Shown: one piece after another, positions 28,278-36,919 of the stretch
How positions within the stretch are numbered: position 1 is the first letter of the stretch
Layout: the number at the start of each line of letters is the position of its first letter
Origin: Pseudopelagicola sp.
GTDB lineage: Bacteria > Pseudomonadota > Alphaproteobacteria > Rhodobacterales > Rhodobacteraceae
Length of the DNA stretch: 42,953 bases
NCBI GenBank assembly: GCA_026195905.1
Contig: JAPHRE010000030.1
Span: forward strand, 1 to 42,953
Direction of reading: 5' to 3'
The notes under the pieces: model-generated
The model's database searches: none
The model's input: only the letters and a program-made list of their open reading frames with translations
What the model was told of the DNA's origin: nothing
Made by a program: the position numbers and the translations under genes

Positions 28278-28763
28278 ATGGTCGATCAAATCAACTCGCT
28301 TGAAGAGCTGAACGACGTTGCCGGTGGTGAAACCATCGTCGAAGTCGAAGCCCCGCGTGAACCCGTTCGTGACGAGCTTGGCCGCGCCTATGCCACAGGC
28401 AAGCGTAAAGACGCGGTTGCCCGCGTTTGGATCAAGCCCGGTTCGGGCAAGGTTATCGTCAACGGCAAGGATCAGGACAAGTATTTCGCGCGTCCCGTGC
28501 TCCAGCTTATCCTGCGTCAGCCGATGCAGGTTGCCGGTGTGGAAGGCGAATTCGACGTCTATGCCACCGTCAAAGGCGGCGGCCTCACAGGTCAGGCCGG
28601 TGCCGTGAAGCACGGTATCTCGAAAGCGCTTCAGCTTTATGAACCGTCGCTGCGTGGTGCCCTGAAAGCCGCTGGCTTCCTGACCCGCGACAGCCGCGTT
28701 GTGGAACGTAAGAAATACGGTAAGCGCAAGGCGCGTCGTTCGTTCCAGTTCTCGAAGCGTTAA
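28278..28763 (+). CDS. rpsI: 30S ribosomal protein S9
   Basis: A small-subunit protein whose C-terminal tail reaches the P-site tRNA. The 161 aa include an N-terminal acidic extension of about 35 residues usual in alphaproteobacteria. The conserved body follows: [39 protein letters not shown] and the basic tail [21 protein letters not shown] precedes the ATG. The operon ends in the terminator at 28784-28810. Confidence 0.98.
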   Translation: MVDQINSLEELNDVAGGETIVEVEAPREPVRDELGRAYATGKRKDAVARVWIKPGSGKVIVNGKDQDKYFARPVLQLILRQPMQVAGVEGEFDVYATVKGGGLTGQAGAVKHGISKALQLYEPSLRGALKAAGFLTRDSRVVERKKYGKRKARRSFQFSKR

Positions 28764-28783
28764 GTTTTACGAGACAAGATTTC

Positions 28784-28810
28784 AAAAGGTCGCCTTTGGG
28801 CGGCCTTTTT
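28784..28810 (+). terminator. terminator of the rplM-rpsI operon
   Basis: AAAAGGTCGCC pairs with GGCGGCCTTTT (one G-U), with a short loop and a T tail, 20 bases after the rpsI stop. It can also work for the minus-strand gene ending at 28826. Confidence 0.85.
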
Positions 28811-28825
28811 CTTTGCGCGTGTGGT

Positions 28826-29596
28826 CTAGCGTTTGTGGCGCTTTTTCCATTCCCGACGCATCAGGCGTAGGCGGCGAAAGAGGCTGGCGCGGTCGCTGTT
28901 GAGGTCAATCAGCAGTCGACAGGCCAGGGGGCGCAGCACGGGATCGGCCTCGGCGCTTTGCCAGATCATGCCAAGGAGGTTGCGGTCCAGATCACCCGCG
29001 CGCAGGGAGTAGCCGGTCAGGCCCATTGGCAGGCCACCGCGGGCGCGGGTCTCAAGCGAAAAGGGTTTTTTCGCTTTGACGCCACTATAGAGGCGTTCGG
29101 TTTCATAGAGTTTGGTCAGGGCGAAAAAGACGGTCAGTTCAGAGGCGGAGCGGCGTTGGTCTTCGGTATCGCCAAAGCTGCGGAAGGTCTGGATCGCGGA
29201 AAGTTGCCAGCGACGATCAAGATGGTCGAGAAGGAAGCGGGCGTGATCGCGCCACATCTCAAGGAAAAGGCGGCGCGCGATTTCGGGCGGCTCTTTGCGG
29301 CGCGAGGCGGCGATAGTGAGCGCGTGCAAGGCCAGAAGCTCTGGCTGCGTGGCAAAATCGCGGCGCAGTTCCAGGTATTTGAGCGAGGCGGGCTTGGGGA
29401 GGGGATCGACGGGCGGAAAATCCGACGCGTCGGGCGCGATAACCTTTGTGTCGGCCAATGCGGCAAGGCCCGGCGCCGACACGCTGTGCAGCACGTCATC
29501 CATTTCAGGATAAGGGGTTTGGCGGCTTGACGTGTCGGCGGCAAGATCGGCAAAGCCGTTGGGGTAGGTGAAGGTGCTTTGGAACGGGTTTTTCAT
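28826..29596 (-). CDS. conserved hypothetical protein, function unknown
   Basis: A 256-aa soluble protein that I do not recognise. It has no signal peptide or membrane span. The first 80 residues are Pro/Asp-rich and probably extended. The rest is strongly helical with many Arg, Leu and Asp residues (for example AIQTFRSFGDTEDQRRSASE), and it ends in a very basic tail (RRLRLMRREWKKRHKR). AGGAA stands before the ATG at 29596. The start is 9 bp after the stop of the TetR gene, so it is the last gene of the six-gene minus-strand unit. The basic C-terminus hints at nucleic acid or membrane-surface binding, but that is only a guess. Confidence 0.8.
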   Translation of the reverse strand: MKNPFQSTFTYPNGFADLAADTSSRQTPYPEMDDVLHSVSAPGLAALADTKVIAPDASDFPPVDPLPKPASLKYLELRRDFATQPELLALHALTIAASRRKEPPEIARRLFLEMWRDHARFLLDHLDRRWQLSAIQTFRSFGDTEDQRRSASELTVFFALTKLYETERLYSGVKAKKPFSLETRARGGLPMGLTGYSLRAGDLDRNLLGMIWQSAEADPVLRPLACRLLIDLNSDRASLFRRLRLMRREWKKRHKR

Positions 29597-29605
29597 CGCC
29601 GGTTC

Positions 29606-30226
29606 CTAGCGGTCTGGCTCAATAAGACCGAGGCCGCGCAGATACACACCGATCCCCGTCTCAAGCAGGTCTTCGGGCGGAAAGGGCGCTTGGGTGCCCG
29701 GAGAGTTGCGGGCGAAAAGCTCGACGACGCCGTGGCTCAGCGCCCAGATATGGGCCGAGAACATCGCAGCGGGGGGGCGTTTTTCGGGCGGGATATGTTC
29801 CGAGAGTTCGGCGGCGGCCTTTTCTAACACACCGCGCGCGCGGGCCGAGACGGCGGCAAGTTCAGGGGTGCGGTTGACGGAGATGCCGCTCTCGAACATG
29901 GCGATGTAATGGCCGGGGTATTTGCGGGCAAAGGCGAGATAGGCGCGCCCTGTGGCCTCGAATGCGGCAAGCGCAGAGGGTTGGCCCTTGTCATAGGCGT
30001 ATTGCATCACGTCCGCGAACACCTCGTAGCCTTGTCGCGCGGCCTCGGCGATGAGGTCTTCGCGGCCTTCAAAGTGGCGGTAGACAGCGGCGGGGGTCAC
30101 ACCGGCCTGTTTGGCGGCCTCAGAGAGGGTAAAGCCGGTCGGGCCTTTGGTCTCGATGAGCATCAGCGCCGCTTCGACGAGCGCCTGTCGCAGGTTGCCG
30201 TGGTGATAGCCGCGTTTCTTAACCAT
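29606..30226 (-). CDS. TetR-family transcriptional regulator
   Basis: A 206-aa repressor-type regulator. The N-terminal HTH (about residues 8-55) reads [18 protein letters not shown], then [20 protein letters not shown] and [10 protein letters not shown]. The C-terminal half is a helical ligand domain. Start at ATG 30226, which overlaps the ppk2 stop by 8 nt; the longer frame to 30352 lies inside ppk2. The Y-H-H-G-N-L-R start is typical of a subgroup with a WHG-type C-terminal domain. The ligand is unknown; it may control its own unit. Confidence 0.9.
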   Translation of the reverse strand: MVKKRGYHHGNLRQALVEAALMLIETKGPTGFTLSEAAKQAGVTPAAVYRHFEGREDLIAEAARQGYEVFADVMQYAYDKGQPSALAAFEATGRAYLAFARKYPGHYIAMFESGISVNRTPELAAVSARARGVLEKAAAELSEHIPPEKRPPAAMFSAHIWALSHGVVELFARNSPGTQAPFPPEDLLETGIGVYLRGLGLIEPDR

Positions 30227-31088
30227 TCCAGATCTCGGGGCCGCCACAGATTGCGCCGTCAATGTCGCCAAGCGCGGCCTTGTCCTTGCGGTCATAGTCG
30301 AGCGCGCCCAGAACGCTGCGCATGGCCATGAGGCGGGCGCGTTTCTTGTCATCCGAGCGGATCACGGTCCAAGGGGCGGCGGCGGTGTGGCTTATGGTGA
30401 GGGTCTCGGCGATGGCCGCGCTATAGGCGTCCCAGCGTTTGAGGCCTTCAACGTCGATCCAGCTCAGCTTCCATTGTTTGAGGGGGTCGGATTCACGTTT
30501 GAGAAAGCGACGCAATTGTTCGGCGCGGCCCACGTTGAGCCAGAATTTGAACAGGTGGATGCCCTCATCAACCAGCATCCGTTCGAAATCGGGCACCTGG
30601 TGGAAAAAATGGCTGCGTTGTTCATCCGTGCAAAAGCCAAAGACCTTTTCAACGACGCCACGGTTATACCAAGAGCGGTCGAAAAAGACGATCTCTCCGC
30701 CCGAGGGCAGATGGTCGATATAGCGTTGGAAATACCATTGCGTCTGTTCCGCTTCGGTCGGTTTGGACAGCGCTACAACACGCGCGCCACGAGGATTAAG
30801 ATTTTCCCGGAAGCGTTTGATTGCGCCGCCTTTTCCGGCAGCATCACGGCCCTCAAAGACAAGGGCGATACGCTGGCCCGTGTCCTTGGCCCACCGTTGA
30901 AGTTTGACCATTTCGACCTGAAGCGCGGCGATCTCTTTGTCGTAGGTCTTGCGGCTCATCCGCGAAGCGTGGGGGTAGCTGTGGTCGAGGATGTCCTTTT
31001 TGTCCGCGTCACGGATTGCTGTGCGCACAGAATCGGGCGCCTCGGTCTCGAAATACTCGCTTATCGCGCCGTCGAAGGGCAGCTCCAT
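30219..31088 (-). CDS. ppk2: polyphosphate kinase 2 (PPK2)
   Basis: Transfers phosphate between polyphosphate and nucleoside diphosphates or monophosphates, usually making GTP or ATP from polyphosphate. The 289-aa single-domain protein has Walker A in [16 protein letters not shown], a Walker B/lid region with [18 protein letters not shown], and [15 protein letters not shown], then W-D-A-Y-S-A-A-I and the W[12 protein letters not shown] segment. The ATG at 31088 has GGAGAGG upstream; the frame extends to a TTG at 31112, which is not preferred. It is followed by the TetR gene with an 8-nt overlap. Class (ADP or AMP phosphorylating) cannot be decided by eye. Confidence 0.93.
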   Translation of the reverse strand: MELPFDGAISEYFETEAPDSVRTAIRDADKKDILDHSYPHASRMSRKTYDKEIAALQVEMVKLQRWAKDTGQRIALVFEGRDAAGKGGAIKRFRENLNPRGARVVALSKPTEAEQTQWYFQRYIDHLPSGGEIVFFDRSWYNRGVVEKVFGFCTDEQRSHFFHQVPDFERMLVDEGIHLFKFWLNVGRAEQLRRFLKRESDPLKQWKLSWIDVEGLKRWDAYSAAIAETLTISHTAAAPWTVIRSDDKKRARLMAMRSVLGALDYDRKDKAALGDIDGAICGGPEIWNG

Positions 31089-31130
31089 GAAACCTCTCCA
31101 GTTTTTTGCCAATATGACCCTGTGCGCCGG

Positions 31131-32084
31131 TCAAAGCAATCCAGCACGGGATGCGGCGCGGTCGATGGCGGCGGCGACCTCGGGGGCGGCGACGTGTTGG
31201 GGCATATGTCCGATACCGGGCAGGAGCGTCAGGGTCGCGTCGGGGATGCGCGTCACGAGGCGTTCGGCATGGTTCCAGGCGGGCACGATGGTATCAGCGT
31301 CGCCATGAACGATTTCGGTCGGCACAGAGATGTCGCCATAGCGCGGCACGAGGTCTGTCATTTCGCCCAGAAGGTTGGCGCGTTGCAGGGCGTTGGCGCG
31401 CAGCGTGTCGCGCCGAAGGGTCAGGCCGGGGCCAAAATAGGCACCGTAGCCCTCTGGTTCGGCTTGCGGTGCAAAGATACCGGCCATGACGGAATCCACG
31501 TAATCATCGCTCACATAGGCGGTCAGGGCGGGGATGACGAGGGGACCAAGCCAAGGGTGCGACGTCACGCGGTAGAGCAGCTCAAGCGGCGTTTCCCATG
31601 TGCCGGAGGCGGCGGCGAGCGGCACGAGCGCCGACAGGCGGTCGGGGAAATGCACCGCCCATGCGAGGGCGACCGCGCCGCCATAGCTCTGGCCCATGAC
31701 GATGGGCTTGTCTGCGCCAAGGGCGGCGGCGGCGCGCGACAGGAGGTCGGCCTGTTGGGTGATGGTTGCGCCGGTGCGATTGATACGGTCGGTATAGCCA
31801 AGGCCGGGGCGATCAAAGATCAACACCCGGTAGCGGTCTTCGAGGTGTTTGACCAACTCGAAAGTCATGTCGCGGGTGCTTCCACTGGCGCCATGCAGGA
31901 GCACGAGATCAGGACCGGAGCCGCGCACGACAACATGCACGCGATGCCCGTCTACCGTCACGAATTGGCCCTCGGGCGGGTGGCTTGTTTCGGCGCGGCG
32001 TTCGTGGCGCGCGGCAAGGCCGAGGGTCAGCGCGGCAAAGAGGCCGCAGAGGATAATGAGGAAAATCAGAAGTTTAATGGCCAA
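31131..32084 (-). CDS. membrane-anchored alpha/beta hydrolase
   Basis: A 317-aa serine hydrolase with an N-terminal hydrophobic anchor (residues 3-24). It has the H-G motif [12 protein letters not shown], the nucleophile elbow GQSYGG, an acid at HGDADTIVP and the catalytic His in PGIGHMPQ. The only reasonable start is TTG at 32084, overlapping the last 11 bases of metA; there is no ATG before the catalytic domain. Overlap with metA suggests translational coupling. Homoserine acetyltransferases of the MetX type share this fold, but this protein lacks their features and MetA is already present. The substrate is unknown. Confidence 0.85.
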   Translation of the reverse strand: MAIKLLIFLIILCGLFAALTLGLAARHERRAETSHPPEGQFVTVDGHRVHVVVRGSGPDLVLLHGASGSTRDMTFELVKHLEDRYRVLIFDRPGLGYTDRINRTGATITQQADLLSRAAAALGADKPIVMGQSYGGAVALAWAVHFPDRLSALVPLAAASGTWETPLELLYRVTSHPWLGPLVIPALTAYVSDDYVDSVMAGIFAPQAEPEGYGAYFGPGLTLRRDTLRANALQRANLLGEMTDLVPRYGDISVPTEIVHGDADTIVPAWNHAERLVTRIPDATLTLLPGIGHMPQHVAAPEVAAAIDRAASRAGLL

Positions 32085-32997
32085 TCTCAGTCATGTCATA
32101 CGGCGTTGTTTCATAGATCTCGGTGATCCAATTGCCATATAGCAGGTGCGCGTGACTTCTCCAGCGATTGAGCGGCGGTTTTGTGGGATCGTCGTCCGGG
32201 TAGTAGTTTACGGGGACGTTGATCGCTCTGCCCTCGGCGACATCGCGGTCGTATTCTTGTTTGAGCGTGTCGCTATCATATTCGAAGTGATTGAAGATAT
32301 AGAGCGCGCGTTGGCTCTGGTCCTGAATAAGGCAAGGGCCGACCGCATCAGAAGACAATAGCGTCTTGAGGTCCGGGATCGCGTCGATCTCGTCCTGTTT
32401 CATCTCGGTCCAGCGGCTTACAGGGATGACGCAATCATCCGAAAACCCGCGCAGGTAATGCGACGTCGGGTCCATGTTGCGATGTCGAAAACACCCAAAT
32501 GCCTTGGCGTCGAGCAAGTGTTTCTTGACGCCGTGGAAATAATTTATCATCGCCATACCGCCCCAGCAGACGCCGAAGGTCGAATGCACGTGGGTTTTTG
32601 TCCATTCAAAAACCTCGCATAGCTCCTCCCAATAGGTCACATCGGTAAACGGAAGGTGTTCGATCGGTGCGCCGGTGATGATGAAGCCGTCAAATTTCTC
32701 GTCGGTGGCCTTTACTTCCGAGAAGGGGCGATAAAATTCTGCCATGTGTTCGGCACCGGTATTGCGGGGTTTGTGTTCGCTCATGCGGATCAGCGACAGC
32801 TCGATCTGAATCGCGGTGGCCCCGATGAGGCGGGCAAATTGGTTCTCGGTCTGGATCTTTTTGGGCATGAGGTTCAATAGCCCGATCCGCAAGGGGCGGA
32901 TGTCCTGCCGGGCGGCCTGATCCTCTGACATGACCATGACACCCTCGTGCGAGAGCACGTTGAAAGCAGGCAGGTCGGAGGGCAATTTGATCGGCAT
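32074..32997 (-). CDS. metA: homoserine O-acyltransferase MetA, acetyl type predicted
   Basis: Activates homoserine in methionine synthesis. The 307-aa protein is a MetA-type (class I glutamine amidotransferase-like) enzyme: nucleophilic Cys in FGVCWGGM (about residue 144), His in IFNHFEYD, and the N-terminal [11 protein letters not shown]. At the position that sets acyl donor specificity it reads [10 protein letters not shown], with Glu at 113. Glu at this site was shown in Bacillus cereus MetA to give acetyl-CoA use, where E. coli has Gly and uses succinyl-CoA, so I predict the acetyl type. Only 45 bp separate it from the P-loop ATPase gene, leaving no room for a SAM-II riboswitch. Confidence 0.94.
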   Translation of the reverse strand: MPIKLPSDLPAFNVLSHEGVMVMSEDQAARQDIRPLRIGLLNLMPKKIQTENQFARLIGATAIQIELSLIRMSEHKPRNTGAEHMAEFYRPFSEVKATDEKFDGFIITGAPIEHLPFTDVTYWEELCEVFEWTKTHVHSTFGVCWGGMAMINYFHGVKKHLLDAKAFGCFRHRNMDPTSHYLRGFSDDCVIPVSRWTEMKQDEIDAIPDLKTLLSSDAVGPCLIQDQSQRALYIFNHFEYDSDTLKQEYDRDVAEGRAINVPVNYYPDDDPTKPPLNRWRSHAHLLYGNWITEIYETTPYDMTEIGH

Positions 32998-33042
32998 GGG
33001 TTTGAACTTCTTTTGTTTTTCAGGGTGTTACATAGGGATGTT

Positions 33043-33900
33043 TCAGCGCCTCTCAAGGGCGCTGGCGATCAGGTCTTCGAAGTCGGCAGCGCTGCGCACG
33101 GCGGCGACCTCTTCGGCGCAGACCGTCACGCCCCATTTGGCCATCGCGCCATAGCGCGGTTGGCGATGCGCGAGCGCCTTTGCATAGGTCCAGCGGATGA
33201 AATGGTCGGGATCAACGTCGCCTTCTTTGACGTTGTATTCATTGAGATATTCCGACCAAACGCGATTGAGAAACTCGGGCTGATAGGCCATTGGTTTGGG
33301 GGCGGTATCGAAGCGGCGAATGAGTTTCTCGGTGTGGGCGTCGGAGCCTTCGATCCAGACCATGAGGGTTTGTGATGAGAGATCGCACATCAGCGGATCG
33401 GTGGGGTCCGAAGGTTCCACCCATTCGCAGATTGAGCCGCCAGTATCACAGATAAAATGGCGATAGCCATAGACGATTCGCGCCCTTTCGATAAAGTGCT
33501 CTGTATCCCTAAGCGCTTGAATTTCCGCACTTTTGAACTGATCCTGACGGCGGCGATATTCGTCAATCGGCAGGCCGTTTTGGGCGGGGTTGCCGGGTTT
33601 GCTGAGGTAGGTGGAGACGGCGGTCAGGTCGTGGGTATGGACGTTGGGCGCGATGTAGATCGCGTCCTTGAGGAGCATTTCGCGCAAGTAGGGATGGTCC
33701 ATCGCGGCCTTGATGCAGGAATCCGTGATGTGTTCGCCCATATAGCGGGTGCCAATCCGGTAGTCGATGGAATAGTGAAACCAATCGCCTTGCGCGCGCA
33801 AGATATTGGAAACATGCGTTTTTCCAAGTCCGGACATGCCAAAAAGGAGCACGTTCTTGTGCTCTGCATCACGCCAGTCCTGTGCGCTTTGATAGATCAT
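33043..33900 (-). CDS. P-loop ATPase of unknown function
   Basis: A 285-aa protein with a clear Walker A, NVLLFGMSGLGKTHVS, at residues 16-31, followed by a kinase-like W-F-H-Y-S-I-D-Y-R-I-G-T-R-Y segment. Later there are C-D-T-G-G-S-I-C-E-W and many conserved-looking aromatic and acidic residues. No membrane span. I recall similar hypothetical ATPases in Rhodobacteraceae near metA but no described role. The early P-loop and D-Y-R-I-G-T pattern suggest a small-molecule or protein kinase rather than an AAA or ABC ATPase; this is inference. It heads the minus-strand run leading to metA and ppk2. The upstream region contains repeat copy 2. Confidence 0.8.
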   Translation of the reverse strand: MIYQSAQDWRDAEHKNVLLFGMSGLGKTHVSNILRAQGDWFHYSIDYRIGTRYMGEHITDSCIKAAMDHPYLREMLLKDAIYIAPNVHTHDLTAVSTYLSKPGNPAQNGLPIDEYRRRQDQFKSAEIQALRDTEHFIERARIVYGYRHFICDTGGSICEWVEPSDPTDPLMCDLSSQTLMVWIEGSDAHTEKLIRRFDTAPKPMAYQPEFLNRVWSEYLNEYNVKEGDVDPDHFIRWTYAKALAHRQPRYGAMAKWGVTVCAEEVAAVRSAADFEDLIASALERR

Positions 33901-33995
33901 GTCGGCCCGTCCTCAACAAAGGTTTGCAAAGTGGTAGCGGGCGGCGGCGGGGGGGTCAAACGGGATTTGGGCCGAAAGGGTTAACGTTAAAACCC

Positions 33996-34039
33996 ACGTC
34001 GGTATTGCGTCGGTATTGCATCTGTATCGCGTCGGTGCG
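33996..34039 (+). repeat. 11-bp-period intergenic repeat, copy 2
   Basis: Four 11-bp units read ACGTCGGTATT, GCGTCGGTATT, GCATCTGTATC, GCGTCGGTGCG. It shares exact runs of 18 bases (CGTCGGTATTGCATCTGT) and 15 bases (CTGTATCGCGTCGGT) with copy 1 at 26384-26427, in rotated order. It fills part of the 160-bp gap between an EamA gene and the P-loop ATPase gene. GGGTTAACG lies just before it, as in copy 1. Confidence 0.7.
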
Positions 34040-34061
34040 GGGTTTGCGGCCCGGCAAGGCG

Positions 34062-34970
34062 TTAACGGCGCGTGCGCCGAGGCAGCCGCAACCGCCCATT
34101 GAGGACAAGAAGACCAAGCGCGAGAAGGGCAAAGCCGCCATAGGCGCGCGGGGCCAGCGCCTCGTCCAGGACAAGCGCGCCAAGGGCGATGGCAAAGGGC
34201 GGGATCAGCAGCGTCACCAGCATGAGATTGCCGCTCCCGGCCATAGCGAGGACGCGGTAGTAGAGCAGATAGGCCAATGCGGTGGCGATGACGGAATAAT
34301 AGCCCAGAGCGGCCCATGTGATGGGGGCGAGGGCAAAGGAAATCGGCCCGTCTATGACCCATGCCAACGGCAGGGCGATCACGGCAGAGCATGTGACCAT
34401 CCCGGCGGCGGCGACCTGAGGCGACAGACCTGTGAGCGCCTTGCGCGCCCAGACCCCGGCCAGCGCATAAGACAGCGTGGCGCCGAGCGCGGCCCATTGG
34501 GCAAGGGCGCGGGGGTCAAAGCGCAATAGGTTGTCGAGGCCGATGGCCGTGGCGACCCCGGCAAAGCCAAGGGAGACGCCGAGCAGTTTTTGCGCCGTGA
34601 GGCGTTCGTCGCGCAGGAAAAGTGCCGCCACGAGCACCCCGAACACAGCGGTGGTCGCATTGAAGATCGAGGCGAGGCCGCTTTCGATATGAAGCTGGCT
34701 CCAGTTCAGGAGGGTGAAGGGGATCAGGTTGTTGAGCGCCCCCATGACAAGGAAGCCGCCCCAGAGGCGGGGTGCGCGCGGCACCGGCAAGCGCAGCCAA
34801 AGCACGACGCCCCAAAGCACCAGCGCGGCCCAAACCGTGCGATGGGCCACAGCGGTCAGCACGCCGACCTCATTCAGGGCAAGCCGGGCGGCGAGAAAGA
34901 CGCCGCCCCAGATCGCGCCGAGCAGGAATAGTTCAGCCCAGGCGCGGGGGGAGAGGGACATTTGGGTCAT
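34062..34970 (-). CDS. EamA-family (DMT superfamily) transporter
   Basis: A 302-aa protein of ten predicted membrane spans made of two EamA repeats (about residues 10-140 and 150-290), the drug/metabolite transporter fold. Recognisable are FLLGAIWGGVFLAARLAL at the first span and the A-L-x-L-x-E repeat ends (L-G-A-L-V-L-D-E-A-L near 260). It ends with an arginine-rich tail. ATGs at 34970 and 34961 are both possible. It likely exports an amino acid, metabolite or drug, but the substrate is unknown. A second EamA gene lies 74 bp upstream on the same strand; the two are not close copies. Confidence 0.85.
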   Translation of the reverse strand: MTQMSLSPRAWAELFLLGAIWGGVFLAARLALNEVGVLTAVAHRTVWAALVLWGVVLWLRLPVPRAPRLWGGFLVMGALNNLIPFTLLNWSQLHIESGLASIFNATTAVFGVLVAALFLRDERLTAQKLLGVSLGFAGVATAIGLDNLLRFDPRALAQWAALGATLSYALAGVWARKALTGLSPQVAAAGMVTCSAVIALPLAWVIDGPISFALAPITWAALGYYSVIATALAYLLYYRVLAMAGSGNLMLVTLLIPPFAIALGALVLDEALAPRAYGGFALLALGLLVLNGRLRLPRRTRR

Positions 34971-35044
34971 GGCATGTCTCTAGACGGCGTGGCGGCGGGG
35001 GGCGACCCGGAACCTGCGCATTGATGGGATCATGCGGGGCGGCG

Positions 35045-35902
35045 TTAGCGGCGGGTCTCGTGCCAGATGTTGAGGTAATTGCCGCCGAAGATCAGCACGG
35101 CCCCGAGCAGCACGAAGATATCGAGCGGTTCATTGTAGAACATCATGCCGATCACGGCGATGGCGGGCAGGCGCACGAAGTCGATCGGCACAACGACCGT
35201 GGCCGGGGCGATGGAGAGCGCGGTTGTCAGGCAGTAATGCGCCAAAAGCCCGGCACAACCGATCAGGATCAGCCACGGCACGCTTGCCGCCGAGGGCAGG
35301 GCGATGTCGAGGTCAAAGCCGGCAAAGAGGATGCCGAACATGGCCTGCATCGTTGTGAGGTAAAACAGGATGCAGGTGATTGTTGCGGTGCGGGTCAGGC
35401 GCTTTGTCAGCATGATGGAAAAGGAAAAGCCGATGGCGGCCATAGCGGCGGTCACAAGGCCTATATGGAACGTCCCGACGCCGGGGCGGGCGACGATCAG
35501 GATTCCGATAAAGCCCAAGAGCGCCGCCAGCGCGCGCATCGGCGTCAGGCGTTCGCCAAGGATCAGCGGCGAGAGCACCAGCACCCAGATGGGCGAGGTG
35601 AATTCGAGGGCAAAGACCTGGGCCAGGGGAATGACGGTAATCGAGTAGAACCACAGGTTCTGACCGGCGAAATGCGCGGCGTTGCGAAAGAGATGCAGGC
35701 CGAGCTTGTCGCGGGTGATTTCGGACAGCGTTCCGGCAAGGGTTGCCACGATCATCACGAGGATGACCCCGACAAACGAGCGATACATCATGATTTCAAA
35801 CGTATCCAGCTCGAAGGATACGGCGCGCCCGGCGATGGCCATCGAGGTAAAGGAGAGGATCGCGCCAATCATCCAGAGCGCGGCTTTGAGCGTATCGGTC
35901 AT
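35045..35902 (-). CDS. EamA-family (DMT superfamily) transporter
   Basis: A 285-aa ten-span transporter with two EamA repeats. Visible are the first-span region MIGAILSFTSMAIAGRA, the segment Y-R-S-F-V-G-V, A-L-E-F-T-S-P-I-W-V at the end of repeat one, and P-I-D-F-V-R-L-P-x-x-A near the C-terminus. This pattern places it in the RhaT/RarD-like subgroup often called S-adenosylmethionine or metabolite exporters in alphaproteobacteria. The specific substrate is unresolved. It is divergent from the FkbM methyltransferase gene with about 150 bp between starts. Confidence 0.85.
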   Translation of the reverse strand: MTDTLKAALWMIGAILSFTSMAIAGRAVSFELDTFEIMMYRSFVGVILVMIVATLAGTLSEITRDKLGLHLFRNAAHFAGQNLWFYSITVIPLAQVFALEFTSPIWVLVLSPLILGERLTPMRALAALLGFIGILIVARPGVGTFHIGLVTAAMAAIGFSFSIMLTKRLTRTATITCILFYLTTMQAMFGILFAGFDLDIALPSAASVPWLILIGCAGLLAHYCLTTALSIAPATVVVPIDFVRLPAIAVIGMMFYNEPLDIFVLLGAVLIFGGNYLNIWHETRR

Positions 35903-36050
35903 GGGGGCTTTCTCGGGGCTTTGTTGGGGTTTGGGTGCAGTGTGTGTCGGAACGGGGCAAAACGGAAGAGCGAAAGTGGTGCGGGCTTGTATCGCATTTC
36001 GGGGGCGGTATCATCGGGCGTCATGCGGGCAGCAGAGGAAGGCGGGCAAG

Positions 36051-36881
36051 ATGGCCAAACGACCTATGGGGCGGATGCGGCAGAAGCTGGTGCTGACGCG
36101 CCGAAGTGCCCGCAGGGGCCGCCGAATCCGGCGCCGGATCGGTCTGATACGTCCGCCGGATCGGGCTTTGGCGCGGGCGCTGTTGCGTCATTTCCGGCCT
36201 TTCCGCGCGCCAATGCCGTTGATCCGGGTCGGGCCGCAGGAGGATGGCGGCTATCTGGTGCCGGATGACCTTGAGGGGATCGTGGCGGCGTTTTCGCCGG
36301 GGGTTTCGGATGTCACGGGGTTTGATGAGGCGATCGCGGCGCGGGGGATTGTGTGTTTCCTTGCCGATGCGTCGGTGACGGGGCCGGAAAATCCGCCCGA
36401 AGGGGTGCATTTTGAGGGGTTGTTCCTTGGTGGCGAGACCGGCGGTCAGGCCATCAGCCTTGACGATTGGGTTGCGGCGCGGGCACCGGAGGCGGGCGAT
36501 CTTTTGTTGCAGATGGATATTGAGGGGGCGGAATACGAGGTGCTGAACGCGGTCAGCGAGGCGGTGCTTGGACGGTTCCGCATCATCGTGATCGAGTTTC
36601 ACGGGCTATGGCGGGCCTTTACGCCTGAGGGGCGCGCGGACTTGGCGCCTGTGCTGGAGAAATTGGCGCGGCAGTTTCGCGTTGTGCATGTGCATGGCAA
36701 CAACAATGCGCCGCCGGTGCGCGCGGGGGGGATGCGGTTTGCCCCGGTGCTTGAGGTGACGTATCTGCGCCGGGACCGGGCGGGCGTCAGGATGGTCGAG
36801 GCGGAGTTGCCGCATCCGCTTGACCGGCCCAATGACAGCGCGTTTCTGGATGTGGTGGTGCCGCGGGTCTGGGACGGGTAA
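36051..36881 (+). CDS. FkbM-family SAM-dependent methyltransferase
   Basis: A 276-aa protein with a basic N-terminal 40 residues, then P-L-I-R-V-G-P-Q-E-D-G-G-Y-L-V-P (the family start), D-V-T-G-F-D-E-A-I-A, and LLQMDIEGAEYEVL, the FkbM motif. The C-terminal part has an IIVIEFHGLW strand and VVHVHGNNNAPP. I chose the ATG at 36051, with GGAAGG 9 bases upstream; the open frame reaches back to 35682, overlapping the divergent transporter gene, and is not coding there. FkbM proteins methylate hydroxyls on natural products or glycans. The target is not identifiable; no other glycan genes are adjacent. It converges with guaA across a terminator. Confidence 0.85.
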   Translation: MAKRPMGRMRQKLVLTRRSARRGRRIRRRIGLIRPPDRALARALLRHFRPFRAPMPLIRVGPQEDGGYLVPDDLEGIVAAFSPGVSDVTGFDEAIAARGIVCFLADASVTGPENPPEGVHFEGLFLGGETGGQAISLDDWVAARAPEAGDLLLQMDIEGAEYEVLNAVSEAVLGRFRIIVIEFHGLWRAFTPEGRADLAPVLEKLARQFRVVHVHGNNNAPPVRAGGMRFAPVLEVTYLRRDRAGVRMVEAELPHPLDRPNDSAFLDVVVPRVWDG

Positions 36882-36886
36882 CGCAA

Positions 36887-36911
36887 AAGGCCCGCCGGAG
36901 GGGCGGGCCTT
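36887..36911. terminator. bidirectional terminator between the FkbM gene and guaA
   Basis: AAGGCCCGCC and GGCGGGCCTT form a perfect 10-bp stem with a short G-rich loop. A T run (TTTT) lies beyond it on the guaA side (minus strand), making it a good terminator for guaA and a plausible one for the FkbM gene. Confidence 0.8.
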
Positions 36912-36919
36912 GGCAAGGG

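Noticed and set aside
30387-32126. 579-codon plus-strand open frame opposite ppk2 and the hydrolase
   Set aside because: Shadow of two clear minus-strand genes; Gly/Asp/Ala-rich with no family pattern.
32998-33042. Possible SAM-II riboswitch before metA, common in alphaproteobacteria
   Set aside because: Only 45 bp separate metA from the upstream gene and no pseudoknot pattern is visible.
34772-36268. 498-codon plus-strand open frame across the two EamA genes
   Set aside because: Its first part is Arg/Pro-rich and the remainder Asp/Gly/Gln-rich shadow text; no motif, and both EamA genes on the other strand are convincing.
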